From positions 1 to 28,933 of the forward strand of contig DATDNP010000031.1 of assembly GCA_036518215.1 (NCBI GenBank): DNA of 28,933 nt, written 5' to 3'. The stretch comes from CF-39 sp036518215 (GTDB lineage Bacteria; Chloroflexota; Limnocylindria; P2-11E). The notes under the pieces are model-generated. The model worked only from the letters and a program-made list of their open reading frames with translations, searched no databases and had not been told where the DNA came from. Position numbers and translations under genes: made by a program. Below, in pieces: positions 21,802 to 28,933 of the stretch. The stretch's first letter is position 1; each line of letters begins with the position of its first letter.

Positions 21802-22844
21802 TGTCCGGACTGACGTACAAGCAGAGCGGCGTCGATACGGCGCGCGCGGAGTCGTCGCTCGCGAAGATCAAGGAGCGCATCGCTCGGACGAAGCGGCCCG
21901 AGGTGATCGGCGACGTCGGCGCGTTCGCGGGCCTGTTCGCGTCGCCCGGCGCGGAGAGCGTCCTCGTCGCCACGACGGACGGCGTCGGGACGAAGCTCGA
22001 CGTCGCGCGGATGCTCGACCGGCACGAGGTCGTCGGTACCGATCTCGTGAATCTCTGCGTGAACGACGCGCTCTGCATGGGCGCGGAGCCGCTCTTCTTC
22101 CTCGACTACTTCGCCGCCTCACGCATCGAGCAGGACGTGTTCGCGCGCGTCGTCGGCGCGATGGCCGACGCCTGCGCGCTACATCACTGCGCGCTCCTCG
22201 GCGGCGAGACGGCGGAGATGCCGGGCATGTACGGCCAGGGTGCCTACGACCTCGCCGGATTCCTCGTCGGCGCCGTGCGGCGCGACGCGCTGCTCGACCC
22301 GAAGAACGTGCGCGCGGGCGACGTGTGCATCGGCCTTCCGTCCAGCGGCCTCCACACGAACGGCTACACCCTCGCGCGCGCGATCGTCGCGCGCGCGGCC
22401 GCGGCGCAGGGAAAGGACATGCTCGCGACGCTCACCTCGCCGCGCGCCGATCTCGACGGCAGCTCTCTGGGCGACGCGCTCCTGCGGACGCACATCTCGT
22501 ACCTCACGGCCTTCCGCGCGATCCGCGCCGCGGCGCAGATCCGCTCGATCGCGCACCTCACCGGCGGCGGATGGGAGGGGAACCTTCCGCGCGCGCTCGC
22601 CGACGGGCTCGGCGCGGCGATCGACCGGTCCACCTGGCGCGTCCCGCCGGTGTTCCGCGTCCTTGCGGAGCTCGGGCACGTCGAAGACGAAGAGCAGTGG
22701 GACGTGTGGAACATGGGCATCGGGCTCGTCGTCATCGTCCCGGAGTCCGACGCCGACGCCGCGCTGCGCGCCGTGCCCGAGGCGATAGCGATCGGTCGCG
22801 TCGAGCGCGCGCGATCGGGCGAGCGCCGCATCCGCTTCACGTGA
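21801..22844 (+). CDS. purM: AIR synthetase PurM
   Basis: 347 residues, standard length. It closes FGAM to AIR with ATP. The start TYKQSGVDTARAE, the ATP/metal-binding TTDGVGTKL, VNDALCMGAEPLFFLDY, GGETAEMPGMY and LTGGGWEGNLPRAL are all typical. The ATG overlaps the purF stop by one base. The stop overlaps the purN GTG (GTGA). Confidence 0.97.
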   Translation: MSGLTYKQSGVDTARAESSLAKIKERIARTKRPEVIGDVGAFAGLFASPGAESVLVATTDGVGTKLDVARMLDRHEVVGTDLVNLCVNDALCMGAEPLFFLDYFAASRIEQDVFARVVGAMADACALHHCALLGGETAEMPGMYGQGAYDLAGFLVGAVRRDALLDPKNVRAGDVCIGLPSSGLHTNGYTLARAIVARAAAAQGKDMLATLTSPRADLDGSSLGDALLRTHISYLTAFRAIRAAAQIRSIAHLTGGGWEGNLPRALADGLGAAIDRSTWRVPPVFRVLAELGHVEDEEQWDVWNMGIGLVVIVPESDADAALRAVPEAIAIGRVERARSGERRIRFT

Positions 22845-23446
22845 CCTTCCCGCTCGCGGTGCTCGTGTCGGGTCGCGGCACGAACCTGCAGGCGATCCTC
22901 GACGCGTGTCGATCCGGCGCGCTCGACGCGCGCGTCGTGCTCGTCGCGTCGAACCGCGAAGGCGTTCCCGCGCTCGACCGTGCGGAGCGCGCGGGCGTCC
23001 CGCATCGCGCGTTCACCGGGGAGCGGCTCGGCTCGCGCGCGGATGCACACCGCGCGATCGGCGATGCCGTCGTTGCCGCCGGCGCGCGCCTCGTCGTCCT
23101 CGCGGGATTCGATCAGATCCTCGCGCCCGCCTTCTTCGAGCGCATCGGCGAGATGCCGGTCATCAACATCCATCCCGCGCTCCTCCCGGCATTCGGCGGC
23201 AAGGGGATGGTGGGCGACCGCGTCCACGAGGCCGTGCTCGCGGCGAAGGTGAAGGAGACCGGCGTCACCGTGCACCGCGTGCGCGCCGACGCCGTCGACG
23301 AGGGCGAGATCGTCCTGCAGCGCCGCGTGCCGGTGCGCGAGGACGACGATGTCGCGTCGCTTTCCGCGCGCGTGCTCGCGGTCGAACACGAAGCGCTCGT
23401 CGACGCGATCCGCACGTTCGTCGCCGCGGGGACCGCGGCGCGCTAG
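22841..23446 (+). CDS. purN: GAR transformylase PurN
   Basis: 201 residues. It transfers formyl from 10-formyl-THF to GAR (step 3). Motifs: LVSGRGTNLQAI for phosphate binding, the catalytic Asn-x-His in INIHPALLPAFGG, and the conserved VTVHRVRADAVDEGEIVLQ with the catalytic Asp. The GTG start overlapping purM gives the usual N-terminus. It is the last gene of the purine run; no hairpin terminator is visible in the 26 nt before the next gene. Confidence 0.96.
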   Translation: MTFPLAVLVSGRGTNLQAILDACRSGALDARVVLVASNREGVPALDRAERAGVPHRAFTGERLGSRADAHRAIGDAVVAAGARLVVLAGFDQILAPAFFERIGEMPVINIHPALLPAFGGKGMVGDRVHEAVLAAKVKETGVTVHRVRADAVDEGEIVLQRRVPVREDDDVASLSARVLAVEHEALVDAIRTFVAAGTAAR

Positions 23447-23458
23447 GCGCCAGGCCCG

Positions 23459-23464
23459 TAGCAT
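23459..23464 (+). promoter_or_regulatory. Probable leaderless -10 element (TAGCAT)
   Basis: TAGCAT followed by exactly 8 nt and the ATG of the decarboxylase gene, with no Shine-Dalgarno sequence. Identical in motif and spacing to the element before purA. Confidence 0.5.
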
Positions 23465-23472
23465 CGCGGCCG

Positions 23473-24891
23473 ATGGCCGACCCGAAGGACGAGCGCGAAC
23501 AGGTCCTTCCCGCCCTTCGCGTCGCGTTCGCCGAGGCCGAGCGGTACCTCGCGGGCATCGACGCGGATCACGCGCGCCGCACGAACGCGCTCGAGACCGC
23601 GGCGCGCATCGATGGCGCGCTGCCCGAGGAGGGCGTCGGCACGCTCAAGGCGATCGGCGAGCTCGTCGCCGCGAGCGATGCCGCGACGCGGTCGAGCGGG
23701 CCGCGCTTCTTCCACTGGGTCACCGGCGGCGACACGCCCGCCGCGCTCGCGGCGGACTGGCTCACCTCGCTCTACGACCAGAACTCCTTTGCGTGGGAGA
23801 GCTCGCCGCTCGGCACGCGGCTCGAGGAGCTGTCCGTGACGTGGCTCAAGGACCTCTTCGGATTGCCATCGTCCTGGAGCGGCGTCCTGGTGACCGGCGC
23901 GACGATGGCGAACTTCACCGCGCTCGCGGCGGCACGGAGATGGTGGGGCGAGCGTCACGGTCACGACATCGATCGGGACGGATTCGGGGGACTCCCGCCG
24001 GTGCCGGTGCTCTCGAGCGGGTACATCCACGTGAGCGCGACGAAGGCGCTCGCCATGCTCGGGATCGGGCGCGAGCGCGTGCGGCGTCTCGCGAAGGATG
24101 AGGTCGGGCGCCTCGATCTCTCAGCGCTCGAGACCGCGCTGCGCGATCTGAACGGCGCTCCCGCGATCGTCGTCGCGAACGCCGGCGAGGTGAACGCGGG
24201 TGACTTCGACCCGATCGCCCGGATGGCCGATCTCTCCGAGCGGTACGGCGCGTGGCTGCACGTCGACGGCGCGTTCGGCCTCTTCGCGGCGGCGAGCCCG
24301 CGGACGAAGCGTCTGGTGGAAGGCATCGAGCGGGCGCACTCCGTCATCAGCGACGGGCACAAGTGGCTCAACGTCCCGTACGACTCGGGGTTCGCGTTCG
24401 TGCGCGACGCGAGGCTCCTCGCGCACGCGTTCGCGCTCAGCGCCCCGTACCTCCCGGGACCCGGCGAGCACCAGCACTTCGGGATGATCTCGCCGGAAGC
24501 TTCACGACGCGCGCGCTCGCTCACGGTGTGGGCGACGCTGCGTGCCTACGGGCGGAACGGATACCGCGCGATGGTCGAGCGGCACCTGGCGCTCGCGCAG
24601 CATCTCGCGAAGCGGATCGACGCCGCGGACGACCTCGAGCGCGTCGCGGAGGTCCCGCTCAACATCGTCGCGTTCCGCTATCACCCGAAGGGCGTGGCGC
24701 CGGAGAAGCTCGACGAGCTGAACGCGCGCATCGGCGGCGAGATCCTCGTCGACGGGCGCATCTACATGGGGACGACGCGCTATCGCGGCATGACCGTGTT
24801 CCGGCCGGCGATCGTGAACTGGCGCACCGAGGAGACGGACGTCGACCTCATCCTCGAGGTCGTCAGAGACATCGGAGGGAAGCTCGCATGA
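23473..24891 (+). CDS. PLP-dependent group II decarboxylase family protein
   Basis: 472 residues. The fold-type I PLP domain has FHWVTGGDTPA and a catalytic-domain TGATMANFTALAAARRWWG loop that binds the cofactor phosphate. The Asp that contacts the pyridine ring lies in WLHVDGAFGLF, and the Schiff-base lysine is Lys297 in SDGHKWLNVPYDSG. It belongs with aromatic-L-amino-acid/glutamate decarboxylase-like proteins, but the substrate cannot be read from sequence. The ATG start is supported by the TAGCAT element 8 nt upstream and gives a normal N-terminal helix. It ends overlapping the DUF998 membrane protein gene (ATGA), so the two are probably co-expressed. Confidence 0.9.
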   Translation: MADPKDEREQVLPALRVAFAEAERYLAGIDADHARRTNALETAARIDGALPEEGVGTLKAIGELVAASDAATRSSGPRFFHWVTGGDTPAALAADWLTSLYDQNSFAWESSPLGTRLEELSVTWLKDLFGLPSSWSGVLVTGATMANFTALAAARRWWGERHGHDIDRDGFGGLPPVPVLSSGYIHVSATKALAMLGIGRERVRRLAKDEVGRLDLSALETALRDLNGAPAIVVANAGEVNAGDFDPIARMADLSERYGAWLHVDGAFGLFAAASPRTKRLVEGIERAHSVISDGHKWLNVPYDSGFAFVRDARLLAHAFALSAPYLPGPGEHQHFGMISPEASRRARSLTVWATLRAYGRNGYRAMVERHLALAQHLAKRIDAADDLERVAEVPLNIVAFRYHPKGVAPEKLDELNARIGGEILVDGRIYMGTTRYRGMTVFRPAIVNWRTEETDVDLILEVVRDIGGKLA

Positions 24892-25544
24892 GGGTGGGCG
24901 GCTACGCGGGCATCGCGACGCCGATCGTGTGGTTCGCGCTGCTCATGGTGGCCGGCGCGATGGTGTCCGGGTACGACCCGGTGCGCCAGTACATGACCGA
25001 GCTCACCGACGGACCGACGTGGGTCCTCGTCGAATCCGACTTCGCGCTCGGCGCGCTGCTCATGGGCGTCTTCGCCGCCGGTCTCGCGACGGCGGTCGGG
25101 CACGATCGCTGGTCGCTCGCGATCGTGCTTCTCGTCCTCGTGAAGGCGGGCGCGACGCTCGGCACCGGTCTCGTGCATGGCGACGTCGATCCGCTCGTGC
25201 GGACGCCATCCGGTCAGATGCACAACATGCTCATCGCGCTGGGCAACGTCGCGCTCGCGATCGCGTGCGTCATCGCCGCGTGGCGCTTCCCGATGCACGA
25301 GGGCTGGGGCGGCCTCGTCGGCTACAACGTCGCGACCGCGAGCGTCACGATCGTCCTCCTCGTCGCGCTCGCGACGCTCACCACCGCGGGCACCGGGCGC
25401 GCCGACGCGCCGCTCGCGGCGGTGGGCGGTCTCCTGCAGCGCGTGTCGATGCTCGTCACGGATCTGTGGCCCGCCGTCATCGGGTGGCGGATGCTCAGGC
25501 TCGCAAGAGCTCGATCTTCGTTGCCGCTCCGTTCGCATACGTGA
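24888..25544 (+). CDS. DUF998 family integral membrane protein
   Basis: 218 residues with about six hydrophobic segments, matching the DUF998 family pattern: an opening GIATPIVWFALLMVAGAMV, a conserved periplasmic-type loop GYDPVRQYMTELTDGP, and a central loop with paired His (GTGLVHGD ... GQMHNML). The function of the family is unknown. GGAGGGA lies upstream of the ATG, which overlaps the decarboxylase stop. The last 50 nt overlap the 3' end of the convergent histidine phosphatase gene, so one of the two C-termini may differ from the longest reading. Confidence 0.85.
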   Translation: MRVGGYAGIATPIVWFALLMVAGAMVSGYDPVRQYMTELTDGPTWVLVESDFALGALLMGVFAAGLATAVGHDRWSLAIVLLVLVKAGATLGTGLVHGDVDPLVRTPSGQMHNMLIALGNVALAIACVIAAWRFPMHEGWGGLVGYNVATASVTIVLLVALATLTTAGTGRADAPLAAVGGLLQRVSMLVTDLWPAVIGWRMLRLARARSSLPLRSHT

Positions 25545-26025
25545 CGCGCACGCCTTCGCCGTAGCCGAAGATCGGTCCGTCGACGCGCGCGCCGAGCCGT
25601 CGCATGAGCACGATCGCCGGCAGATCGACGATCCCGCCGTGCGAGACCGCGAGGACGCGGTCCTTCTCTGCGACGCGCGACACGAGACGTAGCCAGGCGG
25701 ACAGCTGTGCCTCGGCATCCCGTCGCGCACCCTGGCTCTCGTCGAGGAGGCGTGCCCAATCGGCGAGCACGCGCATCTCGCCGAACAGCTGCGCGGCGTG
25801 GCTGCCGAGGTCGGGGAGCAGGCCGGGATCGATCGTGTCGAGACGTCCCGCGATGCGCTGCGCGGTCTCCTTCGCGCGCGGGAGCGGGCTCGACACGACG
25901 AGCGCGTAGCGCGGCGCGACGCGCGACAGCTTTTCACACATCTCGCGGCCCACTGTCGAAAGCGCCGAGTTCTGATCGTCGAGACTTTGACGCTGGGCAT
26001 GACGGCGGACGTCGAGGATCGGCAT
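25495..26025 (-). CDS. Histidine phosphatase family protein
   Basis: 176 residues. The family's phosphohistidine motif appears as VRRHAQR with His9 as nucleophile. SSPLPRAKETA carries the second arginine, and VSHGG near residue 140 provides the second histidine. Members range from phosphoglycerate mutases to protein and small-molecule phosphatases; the substrate is unknown here. The ATG is chosen so that the RHG-type motif is at the N-terminus as usual; the frame stays open 39 codons further upstream (to 26142) across the divergent SRPBCC gene. Divergent start to start distance is 31 nt, and the 3' end overlaps the DUF998 gene. Confidence 0.85.
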   Translation of the reverse strand: MPILDVRRHAQRQSLDDQNSALSTVGREMCEKLSRVAPRYALVVSSPLPRAKETAQRIAGRLDTIDPGLLPDLGSHAAQLFGEMRVLADWARLLDESQGARRDAEAQLSAWLRLVSRVAEKDRVLAVSHGGIVDLPAIVLMRRLGARVDGPIFGYGEGVRVTYANGAATKIELLRA

Positions 26026-26056
26026 CCAGCTAGTCTGCCCGGTCGGGAGGAAGGAC

Positions 26057-26449
26057 ATGAGGACCATCAGGCAGACGGCGCTCATCCGCGGCGCGACGCC
26101 GCACGACATCTTCGAGACCCTCATGGACGGCAAGCGCCACACCGCGCTCGTGGGCCAGCCCGTGAAGGTGAGCCGCCGTATCGGCGGCGCGTTCAGTGTC
26201 GGTCACGATCTCGAGGGGACGACTCTCTCGCTGACAAAGGATCGCAGGATCGTGCAGCGGTGGCGCGCGAACAACTGGCCGGCGGGCGTGTACTCGAAGG
26301 CGACATTCGCGCTCGCGAGGGCACCCGGCGGCACGCGCATCACCTTCACGCAGACGGGCGTGCCGAGCCAGTTCTTCCGCGAGATCAGCGACGGGTGGCG
26401 TGCCTACTATTGGGCGCCGCTGCGAAAGCAGTTCGCCGCGGCACGCTAG
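26057..26449 (+). CDS. SRPBCC (AHSA1/START-like) domain protein
   Basis: 130 residues, a single-domain SRPBCC protein: RQTALIRGATPHDIFETLMD at the start, the middle strand pattern GGAFSVGHDLEGTTLSL, IVQRWRANNWPAGVYSKATFAL, and the closing helix EISDGWRAYYWAPLRKQF. These are the features of the activator-of-Hsp90-ATPase homologue 1 group. Most bacterial members bind hydrophobic ligands and have no known role. A strong ribosome binding site (GGAGGAAGG) precedes the ATG. Confidence 0.85.
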   Translation: MRTIRQTALIRGATPHDIFETLMDGKRHTALVGQPVKVSRRIGGAFSVGHDLEGTTLSLTKDRRIVQRWRANNWPAGVYSKATFALARAPGGTRITFTQTGVPSQFFREISDGWRAYYWAPLRKQFAAAR

Positions 26450-26483
26450 ACCGCCGAGCGACCAGGTGCGGCATACCTTTTGC

Positions 26484-26489
26484 TAGGCT
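26484..26489 (+). promoter_or_regulatory. Probable extended -10 element (TGC-TAGGCT)
   Basis: TAGGCT with an upstream TG one base away (extended -10 form), followed by 7 nt and the GTG start of the dehydratase gene. No Shine-Dalgarno sequence lies in between. Confidence 0.5.
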
Positions 26490-26496
26490 TCGGTCG

Positions 26497-27573
26497 GTGC
26501 GCGTCCTCATCACCGGCATCACGGGGATGGCCGGAAGTCACCTAGCCGAGTACCTCCTCGCCGAGCACCCGGATGTCGCCGTGTACGGGACGTTCCGTTG
26601 GCGCTCGCGGATGGAGAACCTCGAGCCGTTGCGCCGGCGGCAGAAGGTCGACATCGTCGAGGGCCGCTACACCGACGGCCAGGCGCTCCGTGACGACAAG
26701 AAGGCGGGTCGCGTCACGCTCCTCTACTGCGACCTCACCGACGCCGGCGCGGTCGAGCACCTCATCGGAGCGCTGCAGCCCGATCGCGTGTTCCATCTCG
26801 CGGCGCAGTCGTTCGTGCAGGAGTCGTTCGACGAGCCCGCGTCGACGCTCCACATCAACATCCAGTCGCAGGTGAACCTCCTCGAGGCGATCCGCCGCCA
26901 CGACGTCCGCACGCGGATGCACGTCGCGGGGTCGAGCGAGGAGTACGGGCTCGTCCACCCGGACGAGGTCCCGATGAAGGAGACGAACCCGCTGCGACCG
27001 CTCTCGCCATATGCGGTGAGCAAGGTCGCGCAGGACAAGCTCGCCTATCAGTACTTCAAGTCATACGGACTGCACGTCATCGTCACGCGCGGCTTCAACC
27101 ACACCGGCCCGCGACGCGGCCCGGTCTTCGCGGACAGCAGCTTCGCGAAGCAGATCGCCGAGATCGAGGCGGGCTTCCACCCGCCGGTCATCTATCACGG
27201 CGACCTCACGACGAAGCGCGATCTCTCCGACGTGCGCGACATCGTTCGTGCGTACTGGCTCGCGCTCGAGAAGGCCGAGCCCGGCGAGAGCTACAACGTT
27301 GGCAGCGGGAAGACGCACACGATCCGCGAGATGCTCGACGTCCTGCTGTCGTACGCGAAGGTGAAGATCCGCACCGAGGAGGATCCCGCGCGGCTCCGTC
27401 CGAGCGACGTGCCGATCCTGTGGGCGGACCCGACGAAGTTCCGCAAGGCGACGGGCTGGGAGCCGCGTATCCCGTTCGAGCAGACGCTGCATGACGTTCT
27501 CGACTACTGGAGGGAGCGCGTCGCGGCCGAGGGCGGTCAGCAGAGCGCGCGCGGAGGTCTGACGCATGCCTGA
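26497..27573 (+). CDS. GDP-mannose 4,6-dehydratase-like sugar nucleotide enzyme (extended SDR)
   Basis: 358 residues. The NAD(P)-binding TGITGMAGS is at 6-14. HLAAQSFVQESF, GSSEEYG and the catalytic pair Tyr172-x3-Lys176 in SPYAVSK follow, then TRGFNHTGPRRG and the late RPSDVPILWADPTKF segment. This matches the group usually annotated as GDP-mannose 4,6-dehydratase, which makes GDP-4-keto-6-deoxymannose for deoxysugar glycans; a related GDP- or UDP-sugar reaction is possible. The GTG start gives the standard N-terminus and has a TAGGCT element 7 nt upstream. The gene overlaps the next by 8 nt. Confidence 0.9.
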   Translation: MRVLITGITGMAGSHLAEYLLAEHPDVAVYGTFRWRSRMENLEPLRRRQKVDIVEGRYTDGQALRDDKKAGRVTLLYCDLTDAGAVEHLIGALQPDRVFHLAAQSFVQESFDEPASTLHINIQSQVNLLEAIRRHDVRTRMHVAGSSEEYGLVHPDEVPMKETNPLRPLSPYAVSKVAQDKLAYQYFKSYGLHVIVTRGFNHTGPRRGPVFADSSFAKQIAEIEAGFHPPVIYHGDLTTKRDLSDVRDIVRAYWLALEKAEPGESYNVGSGKTHTIREMLDVLLSYAKVKIRTEEDPARLRPSDVPILWADPTKFRKATGWEPRIPFEQTLHDVLDYWRERVAAEGGQQSARGGLTHA

Positions 27574-28093
27574 TCTCGGTGGACTGTGGACGTCCTTCAT
27601 GAACAATCCGTTCATCCAGCTCGGCTTCCGCTTCGCCGGGCTGTACGTCCTCTTCCTCTACCTCGCGACGGTCTTCTGGACGGTGCGCGACGCGCAGCAG
27701 CGCACCGAGAACCCGATCACCCCGTACCTCGCCGGCCTCATGGTCGTCGTGACGTGGTTCCTCGGGCTCTTCATCTACCTCATCGTCCGCCCGCGCGAGA
27801 CGCTGGGCGAGGCGTATGAGCGGCAGCTCGCCGAGGAGAGCCTCCTCGCCGAGGCGGAGCAGCGTCTCGTCTGCCCCACCTGTCGCGAGCGCGTGCAGGA
27901 GGAATACATCCTCTGCCCCACCTGCCGCACGCGCCTGAAGCGGCAGTGCCCCTCGTGCGGGAAGCTCATCCGGCCCGAGTGGAACATCTGCCCCTACTGC
28001 ACGAAGGACTTCGACGAGCGCGACTGGACGGTCCACGCCGGCGGGCGTGCGGTCGCCGGCGCGCGCACGGACGCGACGGAGAAGCTGACCTAG
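27566..28093 (+). CDS. Membrane protein with double zinc ribbon
   Basis: 175 residues. Two membrane segments (about 19-38 and 53-74) frame a short loop; after them comes an Ala/Glu-rich helix (82-100) and then two zinc ribbons with eight cysteines in four pairs: Cys103/106, 117/120, 128/131 and 142/145. The ribbons should lie in the cytoplasm. Such proteins are widespread and mostly uncharacterised; some relatives have adaptor roles. The start ATG lies inside the end of the dehydratase gene (8-nt overlap), pointing to coupled translation. Confidence 0.85.
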   Translation: MPDLGGLWTSFMNNPFIQLGFRFAGLYVLFLYLATVFWTVRDAQQRTENPITPYLAGLMVVVTWFLGLFIYLIVRPRETLGEAYERQLAEESLLAEAEQRLVCPTCRERVQEEYILCPTCRTRLKRQCPSCGKLIRPEWNICPYCTKDFDERDWTVHAGGRAVAGARTDATEKLT

Positions 28094-28144
28094 CAAGCCG
28101 CATCCGATAGCGCTCGTATCCCGATCCGCGAGTGGCCCGAGTCG

Positions 28145-28789
28145 ATGCGTCCCCGCGAGCGCCTCGCCGCACGCGGACCGGCGTCGCTCTCGGACGACGA
28201 GCTGCTCGCACTCATCGTCGGTAGCGGCACCTCGCGGCGCTCGGCGCTCGTCATCGCGAACGAGCTGCTGCGCGCGGTCGGCGGCCTCCGCGCGCTCGGC
28301 CAGGCCGACGTGCCGCGCCTCCGCGAGATCGGCCTCGGCGAGGCGACGGCCGTCCGGGTCGCCGCCGCATGCGAGCTCGGGCGGCGGGTCGTCGTGGCCG
28401 GGTCCGAGGGCGAGCGCTGCGACACGCCCGAGCTGGCGGCGGCCGCGCTGGCGCCCCACTTCGCGCACCTCGAGCGCGAGCAGCTGATCGTCGCGCTCCT
28501 CTCCCGGAAGCAGCGGCTCATGGCCGTCGCTCCTCTCTATACGGGGAGCGTCGCGGGGACGACCGTACGGATCGCCGAGCTCTTCACCGACGCCGTGCGC
28601 CGGAACTCCTCGGCGATCCTCCTCGCGCACAACCATCCGAGCGGGGACCCGTCACCGTCCGGCGACGACATCCGGACGACGCGCGACGCGGCGCAGGCCG
28701 GGCGCCTCCTCGGCGTCGAGGTCGTCGATCACCTCGTGTTCGGCGCCGGACGATGGGTGAGTCTTCGCCGGAGCGGCGCCTTCGCCTGA
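28145..28789 (+). CDS. radC: RadC family JAB/MPN-domain protein
   Basis: 214 residues from the first ATG. An N-terminal helix-hairpin-helix region (LSDDELLALIVGSGT, then LREIGLGEATAVRVAAACELGRR) is followed by a JAB/MPN metalloprotease-like domain with its zinc site HNHPSGDPSPSGDD (His162, His164, Asp175). The old repair-protein name is not well supported experimentally, and the function is unknown. The start is odd: the conserved family N-terminus IREWPES-RPRERL is encoded upstream of this ATG, in frame from about 28118, but no ATG, GTG or TTG occurs between the in-frame TAG at 28091 and 28145. An ATC start at 28118 or 28124, or a sequence error, is possible. Confidence 0.9.
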   Translation: MRPRERLAARGPASLSDDELLALIVGSGTSRRSALVIANELLRAVGGLRALGQADVPRLREIGLGEATAVRVAAACELGRRVVVAGSEGERCDTPELAAAALAPHFAHLEREQLIVALLSRKQRLMAVAPLYTGSVAGTTVRIAELFTDAVRRNSSAILLAHNHPSGDPSPSGDDIRTTRDAAQAGRLLGVEVVDHLVFGAGRWVSLRRSGAFA

Positions 28790-28828
28790 CCCGGTAACGC
28801 CAGGACGCTCGCCCCGTTGCCAGACAAG

Positions 28829-28933
28829 GTGAGTGGAGCATCGATCGAGCGCGCGTACCGGCCCGATGCGCCGTTATCCTTCGGACGACGCGCGACCGCA
28901 GCGAGGAAGGGAAGAAACACCGGCTTGCTCGAT
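28829..28933 (+). CDS. Possible start of a further gene, cut by the window edge
   Basis: A frame from GTG 28829 is open to the window end. Within the same interval, and in the same frame, TTG 28925 has a good ribosome binding site (AGGAAGGGAAG, 28904-28914) and would begin Met-Leu-Asp. A start there would make 28790-28924 a leader. RadC is often followed by mreB, but nine bases are too few to say. No other feature is recognised in 28790-28933. Confidence 0.25.
   Translation, partial: MSGASIERAYRPDAPLSFGRRATAARKGRNTGLLD

Noticed and set aside
28729..28920. A 63-codon minus-strand ORF at the window end
   Set aside because: No ribosome binding site or recognisable domain, overlaps the end of radC, and is rich in Arg/Ala/Pro like other mirror frames.
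1..28933. CRISPR array, transposase, integrase or prophage genes
   Set aside because: None was seen. Gene content and base use are uniform, apart from the short palindromic element in purL, so the window looks like core chromosome rather than an island.

Overview
The window is about 29 kb of very GC-rich bacterial chromosome with densely packed genes, many start/stop overlaps of the ATGA or GTGA type, and strongly GC-biased third codon positions. The gene styles (FeS-type PurF, separate PurS/PurQ/small PurL, SipW-type signal peptidase, a LexA-like AGAAC-N4-GTTCT palindrome, very short or absent mRNA leaders) suggest a Chloroflexota-like bacterium, perhaps near Limnocylindria or other uncultured soil and freshwater lineages. 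This placement is inference; there is no rRNA or other marker in the window.

Layout. Positions 1-2172 (minus strand) hold two tandem DnaB-type replicative helicase genes, the downstream one cut by the window edge. Their shared control region (2173-2348) carries a LexA-like palindrome lying on a promoter -10 element and three tandem 12-bp units that resemble DnaA boxes. Positions 2349-5510 (plus) hold a sugar-nucleotide epimerase, a small double zinc-ribbon protein, a YdcF-type membrane protein and purA. Positions 5573-6177 hold two small convergent membrane proteins. Positions 6401-8682 are a three-gene surface locus: a TasA/camelysin-like protein, a SipW-type (Ser/His) signal peptidase and a second predicted SipW substrate with fibronectin/Ig-like repeats. 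An integral membrane protein of unknown function follows (8710-9246).

Positions 9293-23446 form a compact run of purine genes: guaB (without CBS domains), guaA, purD, purE, purB, purC, purS, purQ, a MntA-HepT-like fusion, purL, purF, purM and purN. With purA this covers most of the route from PRPP to AMP and GMP; purH and purK are not in the window. Two features stand out. An apparently active minimal nucleotidyltransferase fused to a HEPN domain with a substituted catalytic motif sits between purQ and purL and overlaps the purL start. A 116-bp palindromic element is carried in frame inside purL, where it encodes about 40 extra residues.

Positions 23473-28933 hold a PLP-dependent decarboxylase, a DUF998 membrane protein, a histidine phosphatase (minus strand), an SRPBCC protein, a GDP-mannose 4,6-dehydratase-like enzyme, a membrane double zinc-ribbon protein, radC and possibly the start of another gene.

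Several genes have a TAnnnT hexamer 5-9 nt before the start codon and no ribosome binding site. This is what leaderless transcription looks like, and it seems to be a general feature of this genome. No tRNA, rRNA, CRISPR array, transposase or integrase was seen, and no stretch longer than 300 bases lacks a gene.
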